Assembly (NCBI RefSeq): GCF_022267325.1
Contig: NZ_JAIZBG010000001.1
Coordinates: forward strand, 3,406,501-3,470,500
Source of the DNA: Leptospira sanjuanensis
GTDB lineage: Bacteria > Spirochaetota > Leptospiria > Leptospirales > Leptospiraceae
Reading direction: 5' to 3'
Length of the DNA: 64,000 bases
The translations under genes were made by a program, and so were the position numbers. Below are positions 1 to 10,770 of the stretch, one piece after another (positions within the stretch are counted from its first letter, which is position 1; every line of letters starts with the position of its first letter). The notes beneath the pieces were generated by a model that saw only the letters and a list, made by a program, of their open reading frames with translations, did no database searches and was not told the origin of the DNA.

Positions 1-825
1 AACCGATCCGATCTCAAAAGTAAAAACGGAGAAGTGCGGACATACGACATCTCGATCTGTTATTACGACATCGAAGGTCAGACCTATTATACCGGAATCG
101 CGCGGGACATCACGAGCAAACTTCTGATTTCGGAAAAACTCATCGACGCGGAAAGGCGCGCATTCCTTTCCACGCTCGCGTCGAGCATCGGACACGAAAT
201 CAACAACTCTCTGACGGCCATTCAAGGACATATCGAAATCGCAAGACTTCCCGATTCTACGGAACAGACGCGTCAAAAGGCGATTCAGATTACTTGGAGT
301 CAGTTGATCAAACTCAAAACGCTTACGAACAACCTGCTTCAACTCGGTAAACCGGGCGACAACTTAAGAAAGTCTTCCGAACCGATCAACCTAAACGATT
401 CGGTAGAAAGCGTGATCGACGTTTTTCAGAAAACTTCGCGGCTCAAACACTGTGTGATTCATTTTAAGCCGGAACCCAATCCGGTGCTGGTCGAATCGAA
501 TCAGGATCAGCTCTCTCTGTTACTTTCCAACATCATGCTGAATTCCGCGGACGCGACGGGCAATCGGGGAAATATTAGTATTTCCGTATATATTAGAAAT
601 CATCACCCCGTCGTCTCGATTTTGGACGACGGGGTCGGCATGAACGAAGAAGTGATTCAAAAAATCTATCAACCCTATTTTACGACCAAGGGAATCGGAA
701 AAGGAACGGGACTCGGAATGTTCGTCGCAAAAGAAATCGCCGATCAATACGGAATCAGAATCGAAATCGAGTCGGAACCGAACTCGGGAACGGAATTCCG
801 TTTGGTCTTTCCGGATAAGGTATAA
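1..825 (+). CDS. PAS-type sensor histidine kinase (5' end cut by window)
   Basis: The frame is open from base 1 with no stop, so the gene begins outside the window; the GTG at 34 is only an internal codon. What remains is the end of a PAS/PAC module (TYDISICYYDIEG, then GIARDIT), a HisKA dimerisation helix with the phosphoacceptor in SIGHEINNSLTA, and an HATPase_c domain with N box (NIMLNSADAT), G1 box (DDGVGM) and G2 box (GKGTGLGMF). All kinase core motifs are intact, so it should be an active two-component kinase. No response regulator lies within the visible part. The gene stops 6 bases before the sugar-kinase-like gene, so the two may be co-transcribed. The input signal cannot be judged because the N-terminus is missing. 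Confidence 0.9.
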   Translation, partial: NRSDLKSKNGEVRTYDISICYYDIEGQTYYTGIARDITSKLLISEKLIDAERRAFLSTLASSIGHEINNSLTAIQGHIEIARLPDSTEQTRQKAIQITWSQLIKLKTLTNNLLQLGKPGDNLRKSSEPINLNDSVESVIDVFQKTSRLKHCVIHFKPEPNPVLVESNQDQLSLLLSNIMLNSADATGNRGNISISVYIRNHHPVVSILDDGVGMNEEVIQKIYQPYFTTKGIGKGTGLGMFVAKEIADQYGIRIEIESEPNSGTEFRLVFPDKV

Positions 826-831
826 GCATCC

Positions 832-1836
832 ATGAGCAACGCTGCCGCAACGACCCTTACCGAACAAGAACTGAAATTTTTGGAATACGCCGGTAAATTC
901 CCCGAAAAGATTTCACCGATCACATTGGAAGCTTCCGATCGGAAGTATTTCCGGGTCCAATACGCGGATCGAACGTTGATACTCTGTAAAGACGTTCGTT
1001 TTCAACACGACTTCATCGACGTCGCGGAGTTCTTATCGCACGAACACTTTCACGTTCCCGAAATTCTAAAAAAGGATCTGATTCACTTTTTGATCCTAAT
1101 GACGGACGGAGGCGAAAAGGATCTCACTTCGATCACGGACGACGTGGAATACCGGGAATGGCTCGTAAAGTCGATCGAGATTTTGGTAAAACTGCAAAAG
1201 ACGCATCCGATTCCTCCCGTAAGTTCCCGGGAATTCGACGTGGAAAAACTCGGGTTCGAAAGCAAGTTCACGTATTCAAATTACCTAAAGCTTCAGAAAC
1301 AATTCAATCTCAAGACGCAGCTTCGAAGCGAAGTAAAGATATTCATCGAGGAATGTTCGGCGTTTCTCGCCGAATATCCGGTCAAGGTGTTTTGTCACAG
1401 GGATTTTCACGGAAGAAATCTTCTGATCAATCCGCAAAATGAAATCTGCATGATCGATTTTCAGGACGCGAGAATGGGAACTCCGTTCTACGATCTTTCC
1501 AGCATTCTCTACGACGCATACAGACCGATTCCTTTCGCGATGCGGCAGGGACTCTATCAGCTTTTTCTAAAATTGAGCGAACACAATTTTCCTAGATCCA
1601 AGGAATGTTATTACATTCAATGTCTGCAGCGTTCGTATAAGGCGTTAGGTTCTTATTTTTATCTAGTCGCGGACAAGAAGATGGATAAATACAGACCCAG
1701 CATTTTGAGCGCGCTCGATAATCTATTGGAAATCGTACAAGCGGGTTTGTTCCCGGATCAGTTGTATGTCTTCTTTCATCTATTAAAGGAAGAACTTCTG
1801 GAGAATTCCTCCTTTAAAAAAGGACTCAAACCTTGA
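832..1836 (+). CDS. amgK: AmgK-like sugar kinase (APH fold)
   Basis: This 334-residue protein has the aminoglycoside-phosphotransferase fold, with catalytic loop FCHRDFHGRNLLI and metal-binding MIDFQDARMG. In the AmgK family these carry the ATP-dependent phosphorylation of the anomeric carbon of N-acetylmuramic acid or GlcNAc. The strongest argument for AmgK rather than another APH protein is the next gene, a MurU-like nucleotidyltransferase that begins 10 bases after the stop. In bacteria with the AmgK-MurU shunt these two enzymes turn recovered MurNAc into UDP-MurNAc. The start is an ATG six bases after the histidine-kinase stop. The substrate is inferred from family and neighbour; choline- or homoserine-kinase-like activity cannot be excluded from sequence alone. 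Confidence 0.75.
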   Translation: MSNAAATTLTEQELKFLEYAGKFPEKISPITLEASDRKYFRVQYADRTLILCKDVRFQHDFIDVAEFLSHEHFHVPEILKKDLIHFLILMTDGGEKDLTSITDDVEYREWLVKSIEILVKLQKTHPIPPVSSREFDVEKLGFESKFTYSNYLKLQKQFNLKTQLRSEVKIFIEECSAFLAEYPVKVFCHRDFHGRNLLINPQNEICMIDFQDARMGTPFYDLSSILYDAYRPIPFAMRQGLYQLFLKLSEHNFPRSKECYYIQCLQRSYKALGSYFYLVADKKMDKYRPSILSALDNLLEIVQAGLFPDQLYVFFHLLKEELLENSSFKKGLKP

Positions 1837-1846
1837 GAGAAACGTT

Positions 1847-2575
1847 TTGAAATTTTTTATCCCCGCCGCCGGTTTCGGAACGAGAATGAAGGAGCTGACC
1901 AAAGACCTTCCTAAACCTCTGCTTCCTGTGAACGGAATTCCTCTGATTTATTATTCTCTCTTTCAAGCCTGGATGCAAAACGCCGAGGCTGCGGTCGTCA
2001 ACACGCATTATCTCGGAGGGAAGATCAGAAAGGAACTGAAAGACTTTCGACCTTTTCCTCTGTTTTTTTCGGACGAAACCGAAAAGATCTTAGGGACCGC
2101 GGGCGGAATCGTAACCGGACTTACGCGAGCCGGTTGGATGGGTGAAACGATCGGAATCGTAAATCCCGATTTCCTTTATTTTCCCGAAACAGGTTTTCGA
2201 CTCCCGACCTCGCTTCCGGGAAACGATTGTCTTTTGTATTTAATGTCTCAACCGTCAAATGCGAGTTATACGGGACTAGGACTCGATGAAGGGAAGGTCA
2301 CGTTCGGAAGCGGAAACCTATTTTACATCGGAATCTCTGTGTTGAACAGCGCGGTGTTAAGCGACATTCAACCCGAAACGTTTTTCGATCTTTCCAATAC
2401 GTTCCGCGGGCTTTCCGCAAAACGAAGATTAGCCGGAGAAATTTTTCCGGGCGAGGCGATCGACCTCGGTGAAAAAGAATATTATCTTTCTCTAAAGAAT
2501 CGGGACTTTTCACCGAACCTCGGAGAACGGTGGCCGGAATTTTTGGATCTCTGCAGTTTAAGGATTCAGAGATAG
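1847..2575 (+). CDS. murU: MurU-like sugar-1-phosphate nucleotidyltransferase
   Basis: A 242-residue nucleotidyltransferase of the GT-A fold. The N-terminus FFIPAAGFGTRMKELTK is the nucleotide-binding signature, followed by the LPKPLLPVNG motif. The length fits MurU (N-acetylmuramate-1-phosphate uridylyltransferase) better than the longer GlmU or RmlA enzymes. TTG at 1847 is the only sensible start: it sits 10 bases after the upstream stop, preceded by a GAGAGA ribosome site, and opens directly into the motif. Translational coupling with the preceding kinase supports a joint role in peptidoglycan-sugar recycling. A generic GDP-mannose-pyrophosphorylase-like role remains possible. The 3' end overlaps the convergent gene by 10 bases. 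Confidence 0.75.
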   Translation: MKFFIPAAGFGTRMKELTKDLPKPLLPVNGIPLIYYSLFQAWMQNAEAAVVNTHYLGGKIRKELKDFRPFPLFFSDETEKILGTAGGIVTGLTRAGWMGETIGIVNPDFLYFPETGFRLPTSLPGNDCLLYLMSQPSNASYTGLGLDEGKVTFGSGNLFYIGISVLNSAVLSDIQPETFFDLSNTFRGLSAKRRLAGEIFPGEAIDLGEKEYYLSLKNRDFSPNLGERWPEFLDLCSLRIQR

Positions 2576-3453
2576 GAAGAAAGGCACCAGGCGCAGATTC
2601 CATTTCCGGCGCGAATCGGTTCCGGAATTCCCATTACGGGGATGTCGTCCGGAATTTTGGAAAAGAAAATCCGATCGTCCACCGTTCTCCCGCAAAAACT
2701 GCAACGACTCGTTTTCCAAGGAAGTTCGGCTTCTTCGTGGCTTTCTTTCGGAAACGGAAGAATCTCCTCGTCGTTCAGGATTTTTTTGCGGATGCTCCGA
2801 TATTCCTCTCCGAAAGGAACTTCCAAACGCGAAGTATGAACTTCTTCTCCCGAACCGATACGAAGCAGTTCCGGTTTCAATCCGGTTTCCCTGAGCATCA
2901 ATATCGAAAGTGCAAGTCCGATGTCCCGTCCTTCACGGTCCGCCGGATAACAATCGTAGTAGTCCATCAAATTCTTAAATTCCATCGCGGCCGAAAGATA
3001 CTTTCTTAGGCGCTCTTCCATAAACGGAATCAGTTTAGAATTGTGTAATACTTCCGCGGCAAGGCCCGTATCGTTGTGACGAATGATCACTTTTAGAAAC
3101 AATCCTTTCGTTTTGAGAGCGTTTCGCACAGCCTTGGCGTCGAACGTATGTAAGAATTTCCTAAATTCTTCCTCGCTGGCATCGAAGACGCTTTGATCAA
3201 AAGGATCGATCCCCTTTTCGAAGGAAAAATATTCGCGCAGGTTGGACATGGCGGCTCGCAAAAGCATTTCCTGAATCACGGAATATACGACAGGCGCCAA
3301 ATCGTTCTTATTATAATTTTCGAGACAGAGCTTTACGAACTTTTCCAAGTTGGTCCGAAACGAATCGTTGAGGATATAACCGGTAAGCTCGATCCGGGTT
3401 CCGGATTCGATCGCCCGCAGAAGGCGGGTCCATCTTTTGAATTCTTGGTCCAT
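2566..3453 (-). CDS. hypothetical protein with C-terminal zinc ribbon
   Basis: A 295-residue soluble protein I do not recognise. No signal peptide or membrane segment is visible. The first 230 residues are charged and helical. The last 60 contain two CxxC pairs (CSFCGRT and CAWC, about 40 residues apart), a pattern typical of a structural zinc ribbon. It is convergent with the MurU-like gene and shares its last 10 bases. It may be a DNA/RNA-binding or adaptor protein, but that is inference from the zinc ribbon alone. Confidence 0.7.
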   Translation of the reverse strand: MDQEFKRWTRLLRAIESGTRIELTGYILNDSFRTNLEKFVKLCLENYNKNDLAPVVYSVIQEMLLRAAMSNLREYFSFEKGIDPFDQSVFDASEEEFRKFLHTFDAKAVRNALKTKGLFLKVIIRHNDTGLAAEVLHNSKLIPFMEERLRKYLSAAMEFKNLMDYYDCYPADREGRDIGLALSILMLRETGLKPELLRIGSGEEVHTSRLEVPFGEEYRSIRKKILNDEEILPFPKESHEEAELPWKTSRCSFCGRTVDDRIFFSKIPDDIPVMGIPEPIRAGNGICAWCLSSYL

Positions 3454-3517
3454 TTTTGCTTCGGGGAAAAATTCCCCGGCAAAACTACCTCAACTTCGAG
3501 ATAAAAGAAACCTATTT

Positions 3518-3724
3518 TTAGGCCGGAAAAAAAATATGCCAACCCCGGTTTCGGGAACGAGTAAATTCCCAAAAACCGGGATTGGCACAATTTGGAGATC
3601 CGTAAGTTGCAAACAGTAATAAGGACAAAGATAAAATCGATGATAATAACGAACCAGCAACCTCAAAGGTCAAAAGCACGGCGCTGTATATTACGAAAAT
3701 AACGAACAGAGAATGGTAAGACAT
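3518..3724 (-). CDS. possible small hydrophobic protein (68 aa)
   Basis: A short frame with a hydrophobic N-terminal half of about 40 residues, preceded by a good GGGGGA ribosome site six bases before ATG. Against it, the last 20 codons lie over a strong intrinsic terminator, which is unusual for a real coding end. I list it because of the ribosome site and membrane-like composition. Function unknown. Confidence 0.3.
   Translation of the reverse strand: MSYHSLFVIFVIYSAVLLTFEVAGSLLSSILSLSLLLFATYGSPNCANPGFWEFTRSRNRGWHIFFPA
3526..3587 (-). terminator. intrinsic terminator, minus strand
   Basis: Read on the minus strand, arms CCAATCCCGGTTTTTGGGAA and TTCCCGAAACCGGGGTTGG fold into a long, nearly perfect stem with an 8-base loop, followed by a run of eight T. 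It would end transcription coming from about 4.1 kb and shield the end of the zinc-ribbon gene's upstream region. Confidence 0.7.
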
Positions 3725-3765
3725 ATTTCCCCCGTAAGGACAAAACTAGAAAACGTAAGGACTAG

Positions 3766-4101
3766 TTATACGAGAGAAGGAGGCGGTAAATTCAGCAGAT
3801 TTAGAGTTTGGATGTTACAGAAATGGAATTGGAACCTATCCTGGAGGGAAGTTATTTTGCCCTTGAATACGAATAGAATGTTTTTGTGGGTTAAAGAGAG
3901 GAAACTGAAAAGGAATTCGGATTCCTCTTCCAATTGGACCGGCTCTTTATATTCGGATTCAATCCCGTCTATGATCTGTTTTTGGGTAGGCAACTTCCCA
4001 GGAAGATTGCTGGAAAAAGGGGTAGAAAACGTAAGAAACAGAAACGCCAAAGCGAGGACGCCCGTCAGCGAAATGCTGATTTTGTTTCTAAGCCCTTTCA
4101 T
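3766..4101 (-). CDS. possible exported small protein (111 aa)
   Basis: The N-terminus is a convincing export signal: KGLRNK followed by about 20 hydrophobic residues (ISLTGVLALAFLFLTF). The rest has no recognisable domain. A consensus -35 hexamer TTGACA lies at 4131-4136 on the same strand, 17 bases from a weak -10 (CGCTAT) that ends close to the ATG, so the mRNA could have almost no leader. The terminator at 3526-3587 would close the unit. Lengths and positions are consistent but no family match is visible, so this is tentative. Confidence 0.4.
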   Translation of the reverse strand: MKGLRNKISISLTGVLALAFLFLTFSTPFSSNLPGKLPTQKQIIDGIESEYKEPVQLEEESEFLFSFLSLTHKNILFVFKGKITSLQDRFQFHFCNIQTLNLLNLPPPSLV

Positions 4102-4225
4102 GCCTTCATAGCGTGCTGAATTTTAAAACATGTCAAGCAGTAAAATAATTTTCATCGAAAAGATAGAATGATCGGGATGTATACGGGAAGAAACGCTAAA
4201 CGATAGTGTTATCCGAACGAATCCT

Positions 4226-5565
<1,340 letters not shown>

Positions 5566-5760
5566 ATTATTACGAAGTATCTTTTTTACGTTATGATTTC
5601 GGAAACGGCCGCGAAAATTCTACCGAAAAACGAACGCTGGAACAGTTTAGAAAAATGGAATCGAGGGGCAAGAAAAAACCAAGTCTTCGCGACGGAGAAG
5701 GATTGACGGAATCCGAGCGTCCATCAATGTTTCCGGGATTTTCAAACCGTATTTACCAAA

Positions 5761-6912
5761 ATGAATCAAGATGAATTAGCGAAAATTCTCCGGAAAGAAT
5801 TCTCCCCGAGCAGTGAAACGATCCGATTTTTTTCAGCGCCGGGAAGAATCAACATCATCGGCGAACACGTGGACTACGCGGGAGGAATCGTGTTGCCGGC
5901 GGCGATCGATTTTTCGATTCGGATCGCGATCCGTAAGAACGAAGTCCGCAAGTTCAGAATCTTCTCCGTTTCAACGGGTGAAAAAATCGAATCCCCGTCC
6001 GCCGCTTACGATTCGAAACATTCTTGGGTGAATTACGTTTATGGAGTGATCGACGAGTTTCAAAAGCTCGGTCTCGTCCCGGACTTTTTCGATTTGGTCG
6101 TTTGGGGAAATATTCCGCAAGGAGCGGGACTTTCTTCCTCCGCTGCGTTCGAGGTCGCGGTTGCATTCGCGCTTTCGGAAATTCACGGTTGGAATTTTTC
6201 CAGAGAAGAAATCGCTCTGCTCAGTCAAAGGGCGGAGAACCGTTTTGTCGGAGTGAACTGCGGAATCATGGATCAATTCGCGATCGCGACCGCAAAGGAA
6301 GGTTTCTGCATCGCATTGAATACGGAAAATCTCCGATATGAATTCTACGAAATGCGTCTCGACGGTTATGAATTCTATCTGATCGATTCCAAAGTGAAAC
6401 ATTCTCTTAAAGACAGCGCTTACAACGATCGCAGAAAGGAAGTCGAATCGGCGTTTCAGAAAATCAAAAAACACAGACCGGAACTCGCGACCTTATATCA
6501 AGCGGAACCGGAGGATGCGGAGAATTCTTCCTTCGGTCTGAACGAAACCGAAATCCGACGAGCAAGACATGTCACCTCGGAACGATATCGAACCCGCAAC
6601 ATGATCGGGAATTTGAAGTCGGGTAATGCGGAAGAAGCGGGAAAAATCCTATTCGAATGTCACGATTCCCTCTCCAAAGACTACGAAGTTTCGTGTGAAG
6701 AGACGGATTTTATAGTCGAAGAACTCAAGGCCGAAGGTGTCCTCGGCGCGAGAATGATCGGAGGCGGTTTCGGCGGTTGCGTTTTGATACTGGACAAAGC
6801 GGGAAGAAAAGATATACTGTTCGAGAAAATAAAAAGCCGTTACTTTAAGAAATTTGAAAGCAACCCCGAGTTGTATACGTTCCGAATTTCGGACGGAGTC
6901 AAAGAATTCTAA
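5761..6912 (+). CDS. galK: galactokinase
   Basis: GHMP-family kinase that phosphorylates galactose at C1 (Leloir pathway). The 383-residue protein shows the galactokinase signature SAPGRINIIGEHVDYAGG near residue 24, the GHMP ATP motif GAGLSSSAAFEVAVA, the catalytic Asp region CGIMDQFA, and the C-terminal GGGFGGCVLIL motif. No galT, galE or galactose transporter is nearby, so the product must be used by enzymes encoded elsewhere. No clear ribosome site precedes the ATG. A STAS-domain gene follows 35 bases later on the same strand. Confidence 0.95.
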   Translation: MNQDELAKILRKEFSPSSETIRFFSAPGRINIIGEHVDYAGGIVLPAAIDFSIRIAIRKNEVRKFRIFSVSTGEKIESPSAAYDSKHSWVNYVYGVIDEFQKLGLVPDFFDLVVWGNIPQGAGLSSSAAFEVAVAFALSEIHGWNFSREEIALLSQRAENRFVGVNCGIMDQFAIATAKEGFCIALNTENLRYEFYEMRLDGYEFYLIDSKVKHSLKDSAYNDRRKEVESAFQKIKKHRPELATLYQAEPEDAENSSFGLNETEIRRARHVTSERYRTRNMIGNLKSGNAEEAGKILFECHDSLSKDYEVSCEETDFIVEELKAEGVLGARMIGGGFGGCVLILDKAGRKDILFEKIKSRYFKKFESNPELYTFRISDGVKEF

Positions 6913-6947
6913 AAATCCGATTTTAAATAGAACTGGAGATAAACGAA

Positions 6948-7370
6948 ATGGGAGCAGACGATTCTCTTAGCCTCGACGGCGACGAAGTGGATTTTTCAAT
7001 CAACGAACTCAAGGTGGCTCTTCAAAAGGAGGACGTTCCCGGAAATTTTCCGAAGGACGCGGTCGTCCTGAAAATCAGCGGCGAAATCAATCTCTATTCC
7101 GCACACGCTTTAAAGGAGAAAATCTTCGATCTGATCGATAAAGGTTTTGTTTTTATTTTCGTGAACATGGAAGACATCCGTTATATCGATTCCTCCGGTC
7201 TTGCAGTTTTTATGAGCACCCACGCAAAGCTGGTCAAAAACGGAAAGGGAGGAATCGCGATATTCTCTCCTTCTTCCCAGGTGAATAAAATCCTGGAACT
7301 TACGAAATTAAAATCGCTGATCCGCGTGACCGGAACTCTGACGGACGCGATGAACATTATTATGAATTGA
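6948..7370 (+). CDS. STAS-domain anti-anti-sigma factor
   Basis: A 140-residue protein made of an acidic 30-residue leader and one STAS domain. The phospho-acceptor region is YIDSSGLAVFMST, with the conserved Ser in DSSG that an anti-sigma kinase would phosphorylate and a PP2C phosphatase would reactivate. GGAG sits ten bases before the ATG. It is a close paralogue of the STAS protein at 43569-43976: both end in an xKIxELTKLxxLI segment. No cognate RsbW-type kinase is adjacent. Confidence 0.9.
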   Translation: MGADDSLSLDGDEVDFSINELKVALQKEDVPGNFPKDAVVLKISGEINLYSAHALKEKIFDLIDKGFVFIFVNMEDIRYIDSSGLAVFMSTHAKLVKNGKGGIAIFSPSSQVNKILELTKLKSLIRVTGTLTDAMNIIMN

Positions 7371-7382
7371 TTTCCCCTTTGA

Positions 7383-8000
7383 ATGAAAAACAGAAAATTA
7401 GAATATTCAAATCACATAAATCATCTTTTAAGCTGCAGAAAATGTCCCAAAATGGAAGGCAATCCGGTTCACGGTTGTGTTCCTTCCGCGAGAATCATCA
7501 GTTTAGGTCAGGCGCCCGGGGTTCACGAGGAACGGTTCGGCAAACCCTTCGCTTATACCGCCGGAAAAACTCTCTTCGGTTGGTTCAGGAAAATCGGAAT
7601 CGAAGAGGAAACCTTTCGTACCAAGGTGAACATGTCCGCGGTTTGCCGTTGTTTTCCAGGAAAGGCCAAGAGCGGAGATCGTAAACCGGACTCGGACGAA
7701 GTTTCGAACTGTTCGGAGTTTCTGGAGTTCGAGGTTCGTTTTCACAAACCGGAACTTTTAATTCCTATCGGAAAACTCGCGATCGATCAGTTGATCGAAA
7801 TCAAAAAATACAAACTGGAAGATGTAATCGGTCAGCGATTTACGAGAGAATTCCACGGAATCAACGTGGATTGGATTCCGTTGCCCCATCCGTCCGGACT
7901 CAACGTCTGGAATCATACGGAAATCGGCAAAAGGCTGATAGAACAGGCTCTGAACAAACTCAAAAAACATCCGGTCATCCGGGAGGAATTCTCCCTTTAA
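7383..8000 (+). CDS. uracil-DNA glycosylase, family 4/5-type with Fe-S cysteines
   Basis: Removes uracil arising by cytosine deamination. The 205-residue protein has the superfamily motifs GQAPG (active-site motif A, where family 4 usually has GEAPG), GKPFAYTAGKTLFGWF, and the C-terminal HPSGLN motif. Cysteines in CRKC near the N-terminus and in AVCRCF could ligate a 4Fe-4S cluster, as in thermophilic-type UDGs. It starts 12 bases after the STAS gene and may share its transcript. Which UDG family it belongs to cannot be settled without alignment. Confidence 0.85.
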   Translation: MKNRKLEYSNHINHLLSCRKCPKMEGNPVHGCVPSARIISLGQAPGVHEERFGKPFAYTAGKTLFGWFRKIGIEEETFRTKVNMSAVCRCFPGKAKSGDRKPDSDEVSNCSEFLEFEVRFHKPELLIPIGKLAIDQLIEIKKYKLEDVIGQRFTREFHGINVDWIPLPHPSGLNVWNHTEIGKRLIEQALNKLKKHPVIREEFSL

Positions 8001-8028
8001 AACTATATTCAAAAAGAATAAATAACTT

Positions 8029-8949
8029 TCACGAATGCGCCTGCAGAAGCTCCCGCAAAGCTTCCTCCAGATTCGGATATCGAAACGTAAAACCGGATTT
8101 GGAAAGTCGTTGCGGAACGACCTTCTGTCCCTGAAGAATCACGTCCGCTCCGTCCTCGAACAGAAACTTCAACACGCTCGCGGGAACTCGAAAAAACGCG
8201 GGTCGTCTTAACACGCTTGCAAGCGTTTTGGTGAACGTCTCGTTGTTAACGGGATGAGGAGAAACCAAATTGAAAGCCCCGCTAAGTTCCTTGTTTTCGA
8301 TCAAATGAAGAATCGCGCTCACCATGTCTTCGATATGAATCCAACTGAGAATTTGTTTTCCCGAACCGATCGGGCCGCCCATCCCGAGCCGAAACGGAGA
8401 AAGCATACTTTTCAAAGCGCCGTCGAACGGACTCAAGACGATCCCCGTTCTAATTTTTACGAGACGAATTCCTATGTTCGTTACGGGTTGCGCGGCCGCT
8501 TCCCAATCAGCGCATAACGTTGCGAGAGAATCGCGGCCCAAAGGAGATTCTTCCGAAAATGTGTTCGCATCGTCCTCATACGAACCGTAATAACCGATAG
8601 CCGAACCTTGAATCAAAACTTCCGGGGGAATATCCACGACCGTTTGCAAAGAAGCGGCTAAGTTCTTCGTATAATCGACTCGGGAAGATCGGATTTCCTG
8701 TTTTACTTTTTCCGTCCAGCGAACACCCGCGATCGGAAAGCCCGCAAGATTTACGACGGCGTCCAATCCCTGCAGATCCTTGGACTTAGGAAAAGTTCCC
8801 GCGACGATTTCCAGATTTTTTTGGCCGCGAAGCAACGGGGGAATATCGGAAAAACGGCTGAAAATTCTCACGAAATTTCCGGTTTGAAGCAAACGATGCG
8901 CCAATGTTCTTCCGATCAAACCGGTTCCGCCGGCAATTCCTACTTTCAT
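8029..8949 (-). CDS. SDR39U1/TIGR01777-type NAD-dependent epimerase
   Basis: An extended short-chain dehydrogenase of 306 residues. The N-terminal Rossmann motif [10 protein letters not shown] and the family-typical stretch [15 protein letters not shown] (active-site Tyr) are visible, as is the C-terminal [17 protein letters not shown] found in the TIGR01777 family. I start at the ATG at 8949: it has AAAGGA at the right distance and opens directly into MKVGIAGG, whereas the 14 codons upstream add nothing conserved. The substrate of the family is unknown. Confidence 0.92.
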   Translation of the reverse strand: MKVGIAGGTGLIGRTLAHRLLQTGNFVRIFSRFSDIPPLLRGQKNLEIVAGTFPKSKDLQGLDAVVNLAGFPIAGVRWTEKVKQEIRSSRVDYTKNLAASLQTVVDIPPEVLIQGSAIGYYGSYEDDANTFSEESPLGRDSLATLCADWEAAAQPVTNIGIRLVKIRTGIVLSPFDGALKSMLSPFRLGMGGPIGSGKQILSWIHIEDMVSAILHLIENKELSGAFNLVSPHPVNNETFTKTLASVLRRPAFFRVPASVLKFLFEDGADVILQGQKVVPQRLSKSGFTFRYPNLEEALRELLQAHS

Positions 8950-9013
8950 AGTTGATTCCTTTCTTCTATTGTTCGGTTTTTGAAAACGCAAGAATCCTGA
9001 TTGCCCAAACGGA

Positions 9014-9024
9014 GGAGTTCCCGC
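9014..9024 (-). repeat. GTGGGAACTCC-family element (GCGGGAACTCC variant)
   Basis: Copy of the dispersed element, lying just before the likely GTG start of the membrane protein; it is followed by AATTTT like the other intergenic copies. Confidence 0.6.
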
Positions 9025-9036
9025 AATTTTGATCCT

Positions 9037-9666
9037 GTGATTCCTAAAAACGTTCTCTTCAAAAGTTTAACCTTAATTTTCCCAATCGCAATCCTATCCG
9101 GAAATCTTTATTTATGGAATACCACTAAGAATCGAATCGAGACGTATACCGAACGTCCTCCGTTTTTGGCATTCGATTTTACGAACTCGTATCTTTCGGA
9201 TCGGAACTCGAGAATTTCTCATTTGTTGGATCGTAACAAGGCGACCACGTGGACAAAGCTACGGGGTTCCGACCTGAAACAGGATTTTCTCGTGGAACTC
9301 AGACAAACGCATCATCTCCAAAATGGAAAGCCCGAAATTTCCAACTGGAAGACTCTTCATGTTGTCGGTTGTCCGGAAACCGTCGGCGAACTAAAGTTGG
9401 AAATTATCTTGCGAGAATCCATCGACATGGACAAAGAATTGCGATTGCCGAAGGATCAAATCCTCGGCGAACAAGTTCTCCGTTTTTCCGAATCCAAACA
9501 TTTCGAAATCCCGCTTGGGCAATACTATCGGCCGGGGAAAAGCGAGGAGTTCCCACAAAACATGTTTCTCTGGACGGTCGGCGGAACTTGGTTGGAGAAA
9601 TCTCCGAAAAGCTCCGACAAAAGCAAAACACTTTGTCTCGAAGACATTTGGCTCGGCGAAGATTGA
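9037..9666 (+). CDS. membrane-anchored protein, possible glycan-binding fold
   Basis: One N-terminal membrane segment (about residues 9-26, [18 protein letters not shown]) is followed by an exported domain. The stretch [15 protein letters not shown] resembles the 'DGNxxTxW' region of discoidin-like/NADase-type glycan-binding folds, a weak but specific hint. GTG at 9037 is my preferred start; TTG at 9001 is the other option, but it would place a GTGGGAACTCC-family repeat inside the coding region at its very start. A second copy of that repeat is inside the gene at 9546-9556. Function unknown. Confidence 0.65.
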   Translation: MIPKNVLFKSLTLIFPIAILSGNLYLWNTTKNRIETYTERPPFLAFDFTNSYLSDRNSRISHLLDRNKATTWTKLRGSDLKQDFLVELRQTHHLQNGKPEISNWKTLHVVGCPETVGELKLEIILRESIDMDKELRLPKDQILGEQVLRFSESKHFEIPLGQYYRPGKSEEFPQNMFLWTVGGTWLEKSPKSSDKSKTLCLEDIWLGED

Positions 9667-9752
9667 AAACCGAAGCTGAAAACGATTTTCGGTGAAACTT
9701 GAGAATGAGAAAGTCTGCGAGGAAAGCCGGAAAAAGCGCGAAACGTTTTGAA

Positions 9753-9763
9753 GGAGTTCCCGC
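9753..9763 (-). repeat. GTGGGAACTCC-family element (GCGGGAACTCC variant)
   Basis: Copy in the spacer between the membrane-protein gene and the tRNA cluster, six bases beyond the CCA end of tRNA-His. Confidence 0.6.
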
Positions 9764-9764
9764 A

Positions 9765-9853
<89 letters not shown>

Positions 9854-9856
9854 CTC

Positions 9857-9941
<85 letters not shown>

Positions 9942-9952
9942 GAGGATTTGGA

Positions 9953-10030
<78 letters not shown>

Positions 10031-10062
10031 CCGACTCCATGTTTTTAAAAACAGCCGCACTG

Positions 10063-10770
10063 TCAAGTAGAGTCTTCTACTTTTTCAATATGTCGTAAGA
10101 TCTCAGGATGTGTAGGAGCTTTTAAGAGAGCCTTTTTGAAAGCGAGAATGGCTTCTTCTTTTTTGCCGCTCTTGGAAAGAAGAACGCCGAACGAATCCAA
10201 ATACGCGGGATGATCCGGTTCGTTTTTCAGAACCGTTTTCAGACAATCGGCGGCCAATTTCCATTCTTCCGGACTCGGCTCCCTTTGGTTCAGCAAAAGA
10301 TAACCGAGAGAATTCAAACTGTTTTTATAATCGGGACGCAAGCGGAGAATTCTTTTGTGAATTTCGATCGCGTCTTCGATACGCCCCGACTTTTCCAAAG
10401 CGAAAGCCTTCATGGAGAGAATTCTCAAGTCGTCGACTTGCACCTTGAGACGTTCCTCGCATTTTTCCAGAGCCTTGCCGTATTCCTTGTTTTGAATCAG
10501 AGAATACACGATCATCAAGATCGAATTTTCGCGTTCCCCGAAACGCGGAAATTTTTCCAAAAGTTGTTCGAGAATCGAAACGCATTTTTTGTGATTATCG
10601 GTTCTCGCACAACAGATCGCAAAATTGTAATATAGTTCCGGGTCTTCGTTGCCGGAGGAGATTTCTCGGTCGATCAGAGTCAGCGCGAAAAGAAAATTCT
10701 CCTTATTGATTTCCTGAAGAATCCGTTTTTTGGCGGACGCGGATTTTTTATTCTTGTCCTTATCAGACAT
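10063..10770 (-). CDS. TPR-repeat protein
   Basis: A 235-residue soluble protein with a lysine-rich start and at least four tetratricopeptide repeats (for example [23 protein letters not shown] and [23 protein letters not shown]). It is the last gene of the sppA - membrane protein - surE unit; its start overlaps the surE stop by eight bases, implying translational coupling. TPRs mediate protein-protein contacts; the partner is not evident. Confidence 0.88.
   Translation of the reverse strand: MSDKDKNKKSASAKKRILQEINKENFLFALTLIDREISSGNEDPELYYNFAICCARTDNHKKCVSILEQLLEKFPRFGERENSILMIVYSLIQNKEYGKALEKCEERLKVQVDDLRILSMKAFALEKSGRIEDAIEIHKRILRLRPDYKNSLNSLGYLLLNQREPSPEEWKLAADCLKTVLKNEPDHPAYLDSFGVLLSKSGKKEEAILAFKKALLKAPTHPEILRHIEKVEDST

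Noticed and set aside
8949..8991. Longer N-terminus of the SDR39U1 protein
   Set aside because: The upstream ATG lacks a ribosome site, whereas the internal ATG has AAAGGA and opens at the Rossmann motif.
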